This document shows, in pieces, positions 33,995 through 43,311 of a stretch of DNA of 64,000 nucleotides (position 1 is the first letter of the stretch; each line of letters begins with the position of its first letter). Source of the DNA: Candidatus Methylopumilus turicensis (lineage in GTDB: Bacteria; Pseudomonadota; Gammaproteobacteria; Burkholderiales; Methylophilaceae); the NCBI RefSeq assembly GCF_000953015.1, contig NZ_LN794158.1:1240001-1304000 (forward strand), given 5' to 3'. The translations under genes were made by a program, and so were the position numbers. The notes beneath the pieces are model-generated. The model made no database searches. It was not told the DNA's origin and worked only from the letters and a program-made list of their open reading frames with translations.

Positions 33995-35776
33995 ATGTCA
34001 TCAGAAAAAACACCCATCGCACCTGCTTCTAACTTTATTCGCGGCATTATTGACCGTGATTTAGCACAGGGGACTAATGCCAACCGCCACTGGGCAGGCA
34101 CGCCAGGAGACGCTGCGCACCATGCAGCAGGCCAACCTGATCCAGCCAAAATTCGTACACGCTTTCCACCAGAACCAAATGGCTATTTGCATATTGGTCA
34201 CGCCAAAAGTATTTGCTTAAATTTCGGATTAGCGCGCGATTATGAAGGCGTGTGCCACATGCGCTTTGATGACACCAACCCAGAAAAAGAAGAACAAGAA
34301 TATGTGGATAGCATCACTGAAATGGTGCAATGGCTAGGCTTCGGCTGGGAGGCTTTTGGCAAGTCGCATTTATATTATGCGAGCAATTATTTTGAAATGA
34401 TGTATCAAGCAGCTGAAGCTTTAATCAGCGCAGGTAAAGCTTATGTGGATGAGCAATCTGCGGAAGAAATGCGCATTAATCGCGGCACCCTCACTGAGGC
34501 TGGTAAAAATTCGCCATGGCGTGACAGATCTATCGAAGAAAATTTAAGCAAGTTCCGCGAAATGCGCGATGGCAAACATGCGGATGGCAGCATGGTATTG
34601 CGCGCCAAAATTGACATGGCCTCACCTAACATCAATCTTCGTGACCCAGCGATTTACCGTATTAAACGTGCGCATCACCACAATACGGGCGACCAATGGT
34701 GCATCTACCCAATGTATACATTTGCACATCCGCTTGAAGATGCATTTGAAGGCATTACCCATTCGATTTGTACGCTTGAGTTTGAAGACCAACGCCCATT
34801 CTACGATTGGGTGTTAGAGCGATTAGCTGAAGCTGGCATGCTCGCGCATCCACTGCCAAAACAATATGAGTTTGCCCGTCTAAATCTCACTTACGTGGTG
34901 CTGTCAAAACGTAAGCTCATTGATTTGGTTGAAAATAAACATGTATCAGGCTGGGACGATCCACGCTTGCCAACATTAGCTGGCGCACGACGTCGCGGCT
35001 ACACCCCTGAAGGTTTCCGTTTATTTGCTGACCGGATTGGCGTTTCAAAATCAGACTCTTGGATTGAATACACCATTCTTGAAGATTGCATGCGCGAAAC
35101 GCTCAACCTTTCTGCGGAACGTCGTATCGCGGTACTCGACCCAATTAAACTGGTGATTGATAACTACCCAGTCGACTCTAATGGAAAATCACAATCGGAA
35201 GATTGCTTTGCGCCTAACCACCCGCTTAAACCAGAGCTAGGCAAACGCACTGTTCAACTCACCAAAGAATTGTGGATTGAACGTGAAGACTTTATGGAAG
35301 AACCAAGCAAAGGCTTCTTCCGTTTAGTGCCAGATGGTTTAGTGCGTTTACGCTATGGTTATGTGGTGAAATGCACAGGTTTTGATAAAGACGCCAACGG
35401 CAATGTGACAACAGTGCACTGCGAATACCTCCCAGACACCAAATCAGGCACGCCAGGCTCCGATAGCGTGAAAGTTAAGGGCAACATCCACTGGGTATCG
35501 GCTAATCACGCCTACGAGGCTGAAATTCGCATGTATGACCGATTGTTCAAAGAGGCACACCCAGGTGCTGGCGACCGCGACTACTTGGATGACATTAATC
35601 CAAATTCTGTCACCACTATTACTGCACAATTAGAATTAAGCCTAAAAGACGCACAACCAGCTGAAAGCTTCCAGTTTGAACGTCACGGCTATTTTGTAGC
35701 GGATAGAAAAGATAGCGTAGCTGGCAAGCCAGTGTTTAACAGAACGGTGACACTGAAAGATACTTGGCAGAAGTAA
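33995..35776 (+). CDS. glnS: Glutaminyl-tRNA synthetase
   Basis: 593 residues from the ATG at 33995 ('MSSEKTP'); earlier Met codons lack support. Class I synthetase: HIGH-type '[15 protein letters not shown]', KMSKS-type 'VLSKRKL', and 'RFPPEPNGY' as in GlnS rather than GltX. It charges tRNA-Gln directly. It is divergent from birA with 106 bp between them and ends at a strong bidirectional terminator. Slightly longer than the E. coli enzyme (554). Confidence 0.97.
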   Translation: MSSEKTPIAPASNFIRGIIDRDLAQGTNANRHWAGTPGDAAHHAAGQPDPAKIRTRFPPEPNGYLHIGHAKSICLNFGLARDYEGVCHMRFDDTNPEKEEQEYVDSITEMVQWLGFGWEAFGKSHLYYASNYFEMMYQAAEALISAGKAYVDEQSAEEMRINRGTLTEAGKNSPWRDRSIEENLSKFREMRDGKHADGSMVLRAKIDMASPNINLRDPAIYRIKRAHHHNTGDQWCIYPMYTFAHPLEDAFEGITHSICTLEFEDQRPFYDWVLERLAEAGMLAHPLPKQYEFARLNLTYVVLSKRKLIDLVENKHVSGWDDPRLPTLAGARRRGYTPEGFRLFADRIGVSKSDSWIEYTILEDCMRETLNLSAERRIAVLDPIKLVIDNYPVDSNGKSQSEDCFAPNHPLKPELGKRTVQLTKELWIEREDFMEEPSKGFFRLVPDGLVRLRYGYVVKCTGFDKDANGNVTTVHCEYLPDTKSGTPGSDSVKVKGNIHWVSANHAYEAEIRMYDRLFKEAHPGAGDRDYLDDINPNSVTTITAQLELSLKDAQPAESFQFERHGYFVADRKDSVAGKPVFNRTVTLKDTWQK

Positions 35777-35792
35777 GATGAACTAGTCAAAC

Positions 35793-35820
35793 AAAAAGCC
35801 CGCACTAGCGGGCTTTTTTT
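35793..35820. terminator. Bidirectional terminator between glnS and the outer-membrane barrel gene
   Basis: Stem AAAAAGCCCGC/GCGGGCTTTTT with loop ACTA and T-runs on both strands. Confidence 0.93.
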
Positions 35821-35837
35821 ATGGGCATTTTAATTTA

Positions 35838-36506
35838 TTAGAATTGATAACCCACTAGCGCTTTCACTGTATAAGCATCAACATTTTCATACTCTAGGCC
35901 AAGATCATCTTTGGGACCATTTACGCGATAGTAAGTCGCTTTAGCACCTAGATACAAATTCTTATCGAAGCTATATTTAAGACCCCCAGTTGCAGATAAA
36001 GCCAACTCACTTCCTGCATGGTCAAGACTAGCCACACCAACACCTGCACCAATAAACGGTGTCAATTGTGAACCAGTTGGAATGTCATAATAAGCGTTTA
36101 CCATGTATAGCTTCATGTCAGAATCAAAGCTAATTCCACGATTTGCAAACGTCTGCTTCAAATTGCCTGTACTCCCAGTATAGTTCGTGCCGTTATAGGA
36201 AAGCGTCCCCGACGCGGCTACGCTATCAATATCCAAAGTCATTTTGGTAAAAGACAATCCAACACGGAAGTTAGAATCCGCAATGTTGGCCAAACCAAGC
36301 TCACCACCCCATGCTAAGTTAGAGCCGTAATCTAGATTTACTTGACCGTTATAAGCTACACCACCAACTGTGCCTACATAAGTTTTAGTTGAAACATCAC
36401 CGACGCTACCCCAACCAAGCTGACCTTCAACATAAGGTTTCAAATCCGCTGCAGAAGCGCTCGCTGACGCTGCCAATAAAACAGAAACCAATAAAATCTT
36501 TTTCAT
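35838..36506 (-). CDS. Outer-membrane beta-barrel protein (OmpA-like/opacity-type porin fold)
   Basis: 222 residues: signal peptide 'MKKILLVSVLLAASASASAA', then alternating amphipathic strands with Gly/Tyr/Asn-rich turns, ending 'TVKALVGYQF' with the C-terminal Phe recognised by the BAM complex. About eight strands are expected. Segments such as 'LTPFIGAGVGVASLDHAG' and 'NLYLGAKATYYRVNG' fit opacity-type surface proteins. Function may be structural or adhesive. AGGAAAA precedes the ATG. It faces the XRE regulator across a 118-bp gap with two operators, so it may be a target of that regulator. Confidence 0.85.
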   Translation of the reverse strand: MKKILLVSVLLAASASASAADLKPYVEGQLGWGSVGDVSTKTYVGTVGGVAYNGQVNLDYGSNLAWGGELGLANIADSNFRVGLSFTKMTLDIDSVAASGTLSYNGTNYTGSTGNLKQTFANRGISFDSDMKLYMVNAYYDIPTGSQLTPFIGAGVGVASLDHAGSELALSATGGLKYSFDKNLYLGAKATYYRVNGPKDDLGLEYENVDAYTVKALVGYQF

Positions 36507-36574
36507 CTATTTTCCTAACTTTTATTAAAAATAAAATAACAACCATTGCCAAATTGAAAACTCATTAAATTAAC

Positions 36575-36591
36575 ACTAAGGATTCCTTAGT
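36575..36591. promoter_or_regulatory. Operator-like palindrome 1, CTAAG-N5-CTTAG
   Basis: ACTAAGGA-T-TCCTTAGT, perfect twofold symmetry around 36583, between the divergent barrel and XRE genes. Shares CTAAG-N5-CTTAG with the second site 33 bp away. Confidence 0.6.
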
Positions 36592-36608
36592 TTAATGTCA
36601 AGCAAAAA

Positions 36609-36623
36609 CTAAGACTATCTTAG
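36609..36623. promoter_or_regulatory. Operator-like palindrome 2, CTAAG-N5-CTTAG
   Basis: CTAAGA-CTA-TCTTAG, centred at 36616 and ending 1 bp before the ATG of the XRE gene. Its centre is 33 bp, about three helical turns, from the first site. Autoregulation of the XRE gene is the natural reading. Confidence 0.6.
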
Positions 36624-36624
36624 A

Positions 36625-36900
36625 ATGGAAACAAAAGATGACATCTCTAATATTGTTGCTAAAAGACTTAGACAGGCGAGAAAGAGAGCAGAAATATCTC
36701 AAGAAAAATTAGGCATACTAGCTGGAATAGATGAGTTTTCTGCAAGCGCAAGAATTAACCAGTACGAACGAGGAAAACATGTGCCTGATTTAAAAACATT
36801 GGAGCGATTAGCTGACGTACTAGGCACACCAGCCCCTTACTTTTATGCGACTGATGATGACCTAGCAGAATACATTCTAAAATTTAAGCGTCAGAATTAA
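36625..36900 (+). CDS. XRE-family helix-turn-helix regulator
   Basis: 91 residues, nearly all one lambda-repressor-like HTH (about 10-68): 'VAKRLRQARKRAEISQEKLGILAGI', then 'ARINQYERGKHVPDLKTLERLADVLGTPAPYFY'. No second domain. There is no ribosome binding site before the ATG, and a palindrome ends 1 bp before it, so the message may be leaderless or the site may double as an operator blocking initiation. It is divergent from the outer-membrane barrel gene and likely regulates itself and perhaps that gene. Confidence 0.88.
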   Translation: METKDDISNIVAKRLRQARKRAEISQEKLGILAGIDEFSASARINQYERGKHVPDLKTLERLADVLGTPAPYFYATDDDLAEYILKFKRQN

Positions 36901-36925
36901 AAAGGCAGCCTAGGCTGCCTTTTTA
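36898..36925. terminator. Bidirectional terminator between the XRE gene and glmM
   Basis: AAAAAGGCAGCC/GGCTGCCTTTTT with a TA turn, T-runs on both strands. It starts within the XRE stop codon. Confidence 0.9.
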
Positions 36926-36944
36926 TTTACTATCACAACAAGAT

Positions 36945-38303
36945 CTATTTCGCTTGTTCCGCCACCACTTCGGCAATTTCTTTCGCTAATTCATTCACCA
37001 AGTTACCATCCACGCCTTCAACCATCACGCGGAATTTTAATTCGGTGCCTGAAGCTCTTAATAAGATCCGGCCGTTGCCATTTAAGACTTGCTCTGCCTT
37101 TTTAACAGCGGCTTGCACCGCAGGATTCGCTTCCATATCAATTCGGCGTTTTACAGGTACATTAATTAACACTTGTGGATATAAAGTCAAAGTCTTGCCA
37201 ACTTCAAGCAGCGTTTTGTTTCGCGCGTTAAGCGCGGCTAATACTTGTAGTGCTGCAATAATGCCATCACCACTAGTATGTTTATCTAGGCAAAGAATGT
37301 GGCCCGAGTTCTCGCCACCCAGTTGCCAATCGTTTTTCACCAGCATCTCACGCACATGCCTATCGCCAACTTTGGCACGCGTAAATGCAATATTTGATTT
37401 TTGGAAGTGATGCTCTAACGCAAGATTAGTCATTAAAGTGCCGACCACTCCTCCGCCAAGCTCGCCTTGCTGATGTCTGTGCTGGGCAATAATATAAAGC
37501 AGTTGGTCGCCATCGAGCAGATTCCCTGCTGAGTCCACCATCATCACGCGGTCGCCATCGCCATCAAATGCAATGCCCAAATCTGCTTTGTGCTCAACCA
37601 CCGCTTTGCATAGCGCTTGCGGATGGGTTGTGCCTGAGTCGGCATTAATGTTTAAGCCATTGGGCTGATTGGCAATCGCAATCACTTCGGCACCCAGCTC
37701 ATGGAACACGGGCGGTGCAACATGGTAAGTGGCGCCATTAGCGCAATCGAGGACGATCTTTAAGCCCCGTAAATCTAAATCATTTGGGAAGGTGCTTTTG
37801 CAAAACTCCACATAGCGACCTGCAGCATCATCAATCCGCTTAACGCGACCTAAAGCCGCTGATGGCATCACTTCCATCGGCTTATCAAGCTCAGCTTCTA
37901 TTTGATGCTCAATATCATCGGGCAATTTGGTGCCTAAGCTTGAGAAAAACTTAATGCCATTATCTTCAAAAGGATTGTGCGAGGCTGAAATCACAATACC
38001 CGCTTGCGCTCTTAACGCACGTGTTAAATAGGCGATAGCTGGTGTTGACATTGGGCCTGTGAGGCGCACATTCACGCCCGCCGCACATAGGCCTGCTTGT
38101 AAGGCGGATTCAAGCATATAGCCTGAAATACGGGTATCTTTACCAATCAATACTGTTGGGCGTGCATCTTTGGCCAAATGAAGATCTGCATTGGCCAACA
38201 CACGGCCAGCGGCATAGCCTAATCGCATGACGAACTCAGGTGTAATTGGGCTAGTGCCAACACGACCACGAATACCATCTGTACCAAAATATTTTTTACC
38301 CAT
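36945..38303 (-). CDS. glmM: Phosphoglucosamine mutase
   Basis: 452 residues. It converts glucosamine-6-phosphate to glucosamine-1-phosphate for peptidoglycan and LPS. The phosphoserine loop '[19 protein letters not shown]' region, metal loop '[11 protein letters not shown]', sugar loop 'GGENSGHI' and phosphate loop '[15 protein letters not shown]' are intact. It lies 54 bp downstream of folP; the order ftsH-folP-glmM is a standard proteobacterial set. Confidence 0.97.
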   Translation of the reverse strand: MGKKYFGTDGIRGRVGTSPITPEFVMRLGYAAGRVLANADLHLAKDARPTVLIGKDTRISGYMLESALQAGLCAAGVNVRLTGPMSTPAIAYLTRALRAQAGIVISASHNPFEDNGIKFFSSLGTKLPDDIEHQIEAELDKPMEVMPSAALGRVKRIDDAAGRYVEFCKSTFPNDLDLRGLKIVLDCANGATYHVAPPVFHELGAEVIAIANQPNGLNINADSGTTHPQALCKAVVEHKADLGIAFDGDGDRVMMVDSAGNLLDGDQLLYIIAQHRHQQGELGGGVVGTLMTNLALEHHFQKSNIAFTRAKVGDRHVREMLVKNDWQLGGENSGHILCLDKHTSGDGIIAALQVLAALNARNKTLLEVGKTLTLYPQVLINVPVKRRIDMEANPAVQAAVKKAEQVLNGNGRILLRASGTELKFRVMVEGVDGNLVNELAKEIAEVVAEQAK

Positions 38304-38357
38304 TATGTTTTTCTTTTCAATGCCTATTTTTCAAGGTCTATTTTTTAAGGCTTATTT

Positions 38358-39182
38358 TTAATTTTTCATCACAGCAGAAACGATTTTTAAAGCGTCCACT
38401 GTAGGCTTCACATCGTGCACACGCACAATGTTAGCACCCTTCATTACCGAAACCACTGAGGCGGCAATGCTGGCATGGATGCGCTCATCTATACTTAAGC
38501 CGACCACCTGCCCCAACACTGATTTACGTGAAAGCCCAATCAATAAAGGCAAGCCTAACGATTGTAGACTTGATAAGTGGTTAAGCAAAGTCAGATTATG
38601 CTCGGTGCGTTTACCAAAGCCAAAACCCGGATCTAAAACAATGCGCTCGCGAGCGATACCGGCCTGCTCTGCGGCTTTTAATCTTGCGGCTAAAAAGCCA
38701 CTCACTTCAGCAACGACATCTTGATATTGTGGATCGGCTTGCATGGTTTGTGGGCGGCCTTGCATGTGCATTAAACATACCCCTACTTGGCTAGCCGCAA
38801 CAATTTCAAGCGCACCAGTCTCTTGCAAAGCACAAACGTCATTCACAATATCCACGCCCGCATCAATCGCGGCGCGCATCACTTCCGGTTTATAAGTATC
38901 AATCGAAAGTGGAACGCCCGCTTTTGCTAAAGCATTAATCACAGGAATGACACGCTTAAGCTCTTCCTCGAGCGGCACGGGAGTTGCGCCAGGACGCGTA
39001 GATTCACCACCAATATCTAAAATATCAGCGCCCTGCTCAACCAACTGCATGGCGTGTGCCACGGCTTTATCTGTGGTGTTGAATTGTCCGCCATCAGAAA
39101 ATGAATCAGGGGTGACATTCACAATGCCCATGATACGTGGCGTGGAGAGATCAAGTTGGAATTTACCGCAGGAAAAATGCAT
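38358..39182 (-). CDS. folP: Dihydropteroate synthase
   Basis: 274 residues, TIM barrel. It joins p-aminobenzoate to 6-hydroxymethyl-dihydropterin diphosphate in folate synthesis and is the sulfonamide target. Signatures: 'IMGIVNVTPDSFSDGG', 'GESTRPGATPV', 'DPGFGFGKR' and a C-terminal 'VRVHDV'. Between ftsH and glmM, 69 bp after ftsH. Confidence 0.97.
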   Translation of the reverse strand: MHFSCGKFQLDLSTPRIMGIVNVTPDSFSDGGQFNTTDKAVAHAMQLVEQGADILDIGGESTRPGATPVPLEEELKRVIPVINALAKAGVPLSIDTYKPEVMRAAIDAGVDIVNDVCALQETGALEIVAASQVGVCLMHMQGRPQTMQADPQYQDVVAEVSGFLAARLKAAEQAGIARERIVLDPGFGFGKRTEHNLTLLNHLSSLQSLGLPLLIGLSRKSVLGQVVGLSIDERIHASIAASVVSVMKGANIVRVHDVKPTVDALKIVSAVMKN

Positions 39183-39251
39183 ATTAATTAAGCCATGTAA
39201 CGGACTGGTGTTAAGTCCAATACATCACATGGCTTGCCATGATGAAGAGTT

Positions 39252-41144
39252 TTAGTTTTTAGCTGCAGGTTGTGGCGCGACAGTTGGCTGACTGCCTGTT
39301 GTGCCGCTATCGCTCTTAGCCGCCTTGTTGCTTGATTGGCTAGGCTTAGGTGCTCTTGGTGGCAGGCCTGCCATGATGTCGCCAATTTGATCTGCATCGA
39401 TGGTTTCCCATTCAAGTAGCGCGGCAGCCATTGCTTCAACCTTGTCTCGATTGGACTCTAGCAATTGTCTCGCAATCGCATACTGCTCATCTAGAATGCG
39501 ACGAATTTCAGCGTCCACTTTTTGTTGCGTCGCTTCAGAAACGGTTTTAGATGACATGCTACCGAACATTGAATCTTGTTCACTCCCTGCATACACCATG
39601 GTACCAAGTGCATCCGACATGCCGTAACGCGTGACCATGTCACGTGCTAACTTAGTTGCACGTTCAAAGTCGTTTGAAGCGCCGGTTGACATTTGATGCA
39701 TGAAAATCTCTTCAGCGATACGACCACCAAACAAAATCGAAATCTCTTCTAGCATTTTGTCGCGATAGTTACTGATGCGGTCAAACTCGGGTAATTGCCA
39801 AGTTAAACCAAGCGCCCAACCACGCGGCATGATGGTGACTTTATGCACCGGGTCAGCCTTGGGTAGCAACTCGGCCACAACAGCATGACCTGACTCGTGA
39901 TAAGCGGTATTACGACGCTCTTCTTCACGCATCACCATAGAGGTACGCTCTGGACCCATGAAGATTTTATCTTTGGCATCTTCGAAATCAGACATATCGA
40001 CGGTGCGTTTATTACGTCGTGCAGCAAAAAGCGCCGCCTCATTCACTAAGTTAGCTAAATCAGCACCTGAAAAGCCAGGTGTGCCACGCGCAAGAATATC
40101 CGCCTTAACATCGGCATCAATCGGCACTTTACGCATGTGCACTAACAGAATTTGTTCGCGACCACGGATGTCCGGCAAACCGACCATGACTTGACGGTCA
40201 AAACGACCTGGACGTAGAAGCGCTTTATCCAATACGTCAGCTCGGTTAGTTGCGGCGATGACAATCACGCCTGAATTAGGCTCAAAGCCATCCATCTCGA
40301 CGAGCATTTGGTTAAGCGTTTGCTCGCGCTCATCATTACCACCACCTGTACCTGCACCGCGATGGCGACCGACGGCATCGATTTCATCAATGAAGATAAT
40401 GCATGGCGCCGCTTTTTTAGCTTGTTCAAACATATCTCGCACACGCGCAGCACCCACACCCACAAACATTTCAACAAAATCAGAACCAGAGATGGTGAAA
40501 AAAGGCACTTTAGCTTCACCTGCAATTGCTTTAGCAAGCAAGGTTTTACCAGTGCCCGGAGGGCCAACCATCAACACACCACGCGGAATACGACCACCTA
40601 GTTTTTGAAATTTACCTGGATCGCGCAAAAACTCGACCAATTCAAATACTTCTTCTTTGGCTTCATCACAGCCTGCCACGTCGGCAAAAGTGGTTTGATT
40701 AGAAGCTTCATCTAACTGACGGGCTTTGCTCTTACCAAACGAAAATGCGCCACCCTTACCACCGCCTTGCATTTGGCGCATGAAGAATATCCAAACAGCA
40801 ATCAACAGCAACATCGGGCCCCAATTGAGCAAGATGCTCATTAATAATGATTGCTCTTGCTCTGGCTTCGCTTCAACTCTGATGTTGTTACTGAGCAAAT
40901 CACCCATCATGCCCGGGTCATAAGGCGCATATGAGTTGAATTTTTTACCATCATTCATTTCACCTCGTAAAACGCGACCTTCAATCGTCACTTTAGCGAC
41001 GTGACCTTGCTTCACTTCATTAATGAACTGTGAGTAAACAATCTGATTATCTGCACCATTTTTGTTAGCAAATTGGTTAAATACAGACATCATGATGATG
41101 GCAATAATCACCCATATCGCGATTTGTTTGACTGTGTTATTCAA
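39252..41144 (-). CDS. ftsH: ATP-dependent zinc metalloprotease FtsH
   Basis: About 630 residues. I favour a TTG start at 41144 because AAGGA lies 7 bp upstream; the GTG at 41150 is only 1-2 bp from that site. Two membrane helices bracket a periplasmic domain (about 4-25 and 103-122). AAA+ module: Walker A '[13 protein letters not shown]', Walker B '[11 protein letters not shown]' and second region of homology 'RPGRFDRQV'. Protease: zinc motif 'HESGHA'. It degrades membrane and regulatory proteins such as LpxC and sigma-32 in E. coli. The tail is Ser/Ala/Pro-rich. 91 bp downstream of rlmE. Confidence 0.97.
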   Translation of the reverse strand: MNNTVKQIAIWVIIAIIMMSVFNQFANKNGADNQIVYSQFINEVKQGHVAKVTIEGRVLRGEMNDGKKFNSYAPYDPGMMGDLLSNNIRVEAKPEQEQSLLMSILLNWGPMLLLIAVWIFFMRQMQGGGKGGAFSFGKSKARQLDEASNQTTFADVAGCDEAKEEVFELVEFLRDPGKFQKLGGRIPRGVLMVGPPGTGKTLLAKAIAGEAKVPFFTISGSDFVEMFVGVGAARVRDMFEQAKKAAPCIIFIDEIDAVGRHRGAGTGGGNDEREQTLNQMLVEMDGFEPNSGVIVIAATNRADVLDKALLRPGRFDRQVMVGLPDIRGREQILLVHMRKVPIDADVKADILARGTPGFSGADLANLVNEAALFAARRNKRTVDMSDFEDAKDKIFMGPERTSMVMREEERRNTAYHESGHAVVAELLPKADPVHKVTIMPRGWALGLTWQLPEFDRISNYRDKMLEEISILFGGRIAEEIFMHQMSTGASNDFERATKLARDMVTRYGMSDALGTMVYAGSEQDSMFGSMSSKTVSEATQQKVDAEIRRILDEQYAIARQLLESNRDKVEAMAAALLEWETIDADQIGDIMAGLPPRAPKPSQSSNKAAKSDSGTTGSQPTVAPQPAAKN

Positions 41145-41235
41145 AATCACATCCTTTTAAAAACTGCTATTGGTTAATTAAAATCTTACCACTAAATCAA
41201 GACAGTATTAGCGGAATACCGAGCAATTAAATAGC

Positions 41236-41868
41236 TTATTCAATATTGTTAGCTTTTCGTTTCAAACCCAGCAAGTAAACCTCTGTACTTCGATCACGTG
41301 AGGCCTTAGGTTTTCTTGTGACAACCTTTTCAAAGTTCTCGCGCATAATTTTTACAATTTCTTCAAAACCTGAGCCTACGAACACCTTGACTAAAAAATT
41401 GCCTTCCGGTTTCAACCATTTAAGACTGAACTCCACGGCTAATTCGGTTAAATAAACAGCGTTCGGTTGGTCCACCGAACTAATGCCACTTATATTGGGG
41501 GCCATATCAGAAATTACAAGGTCAATTTGTTGACCATTCAATTTTTCCTCTAACTGCTCAAGGATTTCGTCCTCACGAAAATCCCCTTGAATAAACTCAA
41601 CGCAAGGAATCCCCACCATGGGCAACAAATCCAAAGCAATGACACGTCCATTGTTTTTCAGACGCTGAATCGCAACCTGAGACCAACTCCCTGGTGTTGA
41701 ACCCAAATCAACAACGACCATGCCAGGCTTAATCAACCTATCTTTATCATCTATCTCTATCAACTTGTATGCTGCTCGCGCACGATAGCCATCTTTTTGT
41801 GCAAGCTTCACGTAAGGGTCATTCACATGCTCTTGCATCCAAGCTTTACTGGTTTTGGTTCTTTTCAT
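41236..41868 (-). CDS. rlmE: 23S rRNA 2'-O-ribose U2552 methyltransferase (RlmE/FtsJ)
   Basis: 210 residues. The SAM-binding motif '[15 protein letters not shown]' and '[11 protein letters not shown]' are present; the K-D-K-E tetrad positions appear intact (Lys in 'YKLIEID', Asp in 'SDMAPN', Lys in 'FLVKVF', Glu in 'STEVYLLG'). It methylates the A-loop of 23S rRNA late in 50S assembly. The rlmE-ftsH pair and the divergent yhbY are conserved across proteobacteria. Confidence 0.96.
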   Translation of the reverse strand: MKRTKTSKAWMQEHVNDPYVKLAQKDGYRARAAYKLIEIDDKDRLIKPGMVVVDLGSTPGSWSQVAIQRLKNNGRVIALDLLPMVGIPCVEFIQGDFREDEILEQLEEKLNGQQIDLVISDMAPNISGISSVDQPNAVYLTELAVEFSLKWLKPEGNFLVKVFVGSGFEEIVKIMRENFEKVVTRKPKASRDRSTEVYLLGLKRKANNIE

Positions 41869-41931
41869 GGCCTATGCTTCATGTGATAAAATGACTTTTT
41901 TAATGAATTAACAAGATAAGATAAATACTGC

Positions 41932-42219
41932 GTGAATACTAAACAAATCAGCCACCTTCGCGGCTTGGCACACAAATTAAATCCTGTTGTCATGGTTGGC
42001 AATAATGGCCTGACAGACAGCGTTTTGCAAGAAATTGAAAACAGCCTAAATGCCCACGAGCTGATCAAAATCAAAGTATTTGGTGATGACAGAGAAGCAC
42101 GTGTTGCCATGCTAGAAGAAATCTGTGAAAAGACTGGCGCCGTTAAAGTCCATCATATCGGCAAACAATTGGTTATTTACCGCCAAGGTGAACCTGCAAA
42201 AATCGTTATTCCTAAGTAA
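41932..42219 (+). CDS. yhbY: YhbY-type ribosome assembly RNA-binding protein
   Basis: 95 residues, GTG start at 41932. A single CRS1/YhbY domain with 'LRGLAHKLNPVVMVGNNGLTDSV' and a GxxG-type loop near 'GDDREAR', ending 'GKQLVIYRQGEP'. It binds pre-50S particles in E. coli. It is divergent from rlmE with 63 bp between, the usual arrangement. Confidence 0.94.
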   Translation: MNTKQISHLRGLAHKLNPVVMVGNNGLTDSVLQEIENSLNAHELIKIKVFGDDREARVAMLEEICEKTGAVKVHHIGKQLVIYRQGEPAKIVIPK

Positions 42220-42229
42220 AATGTCAACT

Positions 42230-42260
42230 TAAAGCGACTCGAGATTACCGGGTCGCTTTT
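42230..42260 (+). terminator. Terminator of yhbY, overlapping the end of the DUF4149 gene
   Basis: AAAGCGAC/GTCGCTTT with a 13-nt loop and TTTT on the plus strand. The right arm is made of the last codons of the convergent DUF4149 gene. Confidence 0.7.
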
Positions 42261-42697
42261 AATACCAACACCAAACCCAAAAAGCTTTGAATCGCATAAG
42301 CAATACTGGCAATGCCATGCCAAGCTTCAAAGCGATTAGCAAACACACTGTGCATCACATCCGATGGCAATGCATCAGCTTTTAACTGAGCAATAATTGG
42401 TGCGATACCAAAATGTCCTGCCAACGTGAGCAAGAGCATAAAGAACACGGCCCAAAAGAAACCCTGTTTAAAGGCGAGGCCACCGAACTTAGTCAATCGA
42501 TTCAGTAATAAATAAGCACCACAAGCCATGCCAATAAAGGCAACAATCGTAAACATTTCCGCAGCTAAACTACCTGCCACTAGGCGATCAGGCAGATGAT
42601 AAAACAATGTTGGCGCTGCAATATAACCAATAGCCCACAATGAGCCCACCCAAAGGGTAATTGAAATTAATGCTAACTTGTCTGCAAATTGTTTCAT
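42245..42697 (-). CDS. DUF4149 family membrane protein
   Basis: 150 residues with four hydrophobic helices: about 7-29, 45-63, 80-98 and 125-146. The start 'ALISITLWVGSLWAIGYIAAPTLF' and internal 'GHFGIAPIIAQLK' and 'FEAWHGIAS' are typical of DUF4149. Function is unknown. It follows greA (32-bp gap) in the carA-carB-greA-DUF4149 order known from betaproteobacteria and is convergent with yhbY. Confidence 0.9.
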   Translation of the reverse strand: MKQFADKLALISITLWVGSLWAIGYIAAPTLFYHLPDRLVAGSLAAEMFTIVAFIGMACGAYLLLNRLTKFGGLAFKQGFFWAVFFMLLLTLAGHFGIAPIIAQLKADALPSDVMHSVFANRFEAWHGIASIAYAIQSFLGLVLVLKATR

Positions 42698-42729
42698 TGG
42701 TCGCCTTAGGTGATTAAGTCCTCATTAAA

Positions 42730-43206
42730 CTAAATATATTGCACATTCAACACTTCATAAGATCGGATGCCGTTAGGGGCAACGACTTCTGCAACATCAC
42801 CTGCTGACTTGCCTATTAACGCACGTGAAATTGGTGAGCTAATCGAAATTTTGCCAGACTTAATATCCGCTTCGTCATCCCCTACAATTTGGTAGGTTGC
42901 GGTATCACCAGTATCCAAATCCTCTACATCAATTGTTGCACCAAACACACAGCGTCCTTCTGCGTTGAGCGTTTTAGGATCAATCACCATTGCATTTGAA
43001 AGTTTTGCTTCAATTTCAGCAAGTCGACCTTCAATAAAACTTTGTTTTTCTTTGGCAGCTTCGTATTCTGCATTCTCAGACAAGTCACCTTGAGCGCGTG
43101 CTTCGGCAATGGCCTCAATCACGGCAGGGCGATCGACACTTCTTAAGCGTTGAAGCTCAGCCTTTAAGAGTTCTGCGCCTTTGACTGTGACTGGAATTTG
43201 ATTCAT
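42730..43206 (-). CDS. greA: Transcription elongation factor GreA
   Basis: 158 residues from the ATG at 43206 ('MNQIPVTVKGAELL', AAGGTAG upstream); a frame reaching 43278 would start inside the carAB terminator. The N-terminal coiled coil has 'RSVDRPAVIEAIAEARAQGDLSENAEYEAAKEKQ' features, with the acidic tip Asp/Glu that stimulate transcript cleavage. The C-terminal globular domain has 'GKSAGDVAEVVAP'. It rescues backtracked RNA polymerase. Downstream of carB but separated by a terminator. Confidence 0.96.
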   Translation of the reverse strand: MNQIPVTVKGAELLKAELQRLRSVDRPAVIEAIAEARAQGDLSENAEYEAAKEKQSFIEGRLAEIEAKLSNAMVIDPKTLNAEGRCVFGATIDVEDLDTGDTATYQIVGDDEADIKSGKISISSPISRALIGKSAGDVAEVVAPNGIRSYEVLNVQYI

Positions 43207-43254
43207 GTTATCTACCTTGTTTCTTGTTCGTTGTGTCGCTAATTGCGGTCTATA

Positions 43255-43291
43255 TAAAATAAAAACCACACCTAACAAACTAGGCGTGGTT
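43255..43291 (-). terminator. Terminator after carAB, upstream of greA
   Basis: On the minus strand AACCACGCCTA/TAGGTGTGGTT pairs with one mismatch (loop of six) and is followed by TTTATTTT, 21 bp after the carB stop. Confidence 0.85.
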
Positions 43292-43311
43292 AATGATTTG
43301 TTATCTTATTA

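Noticed and set aside
33889-34149. N-terminal extension of birA
   Set aside because: The extension overlaps glnS in antisense and the winged helix already starts at the 33888 ATG.
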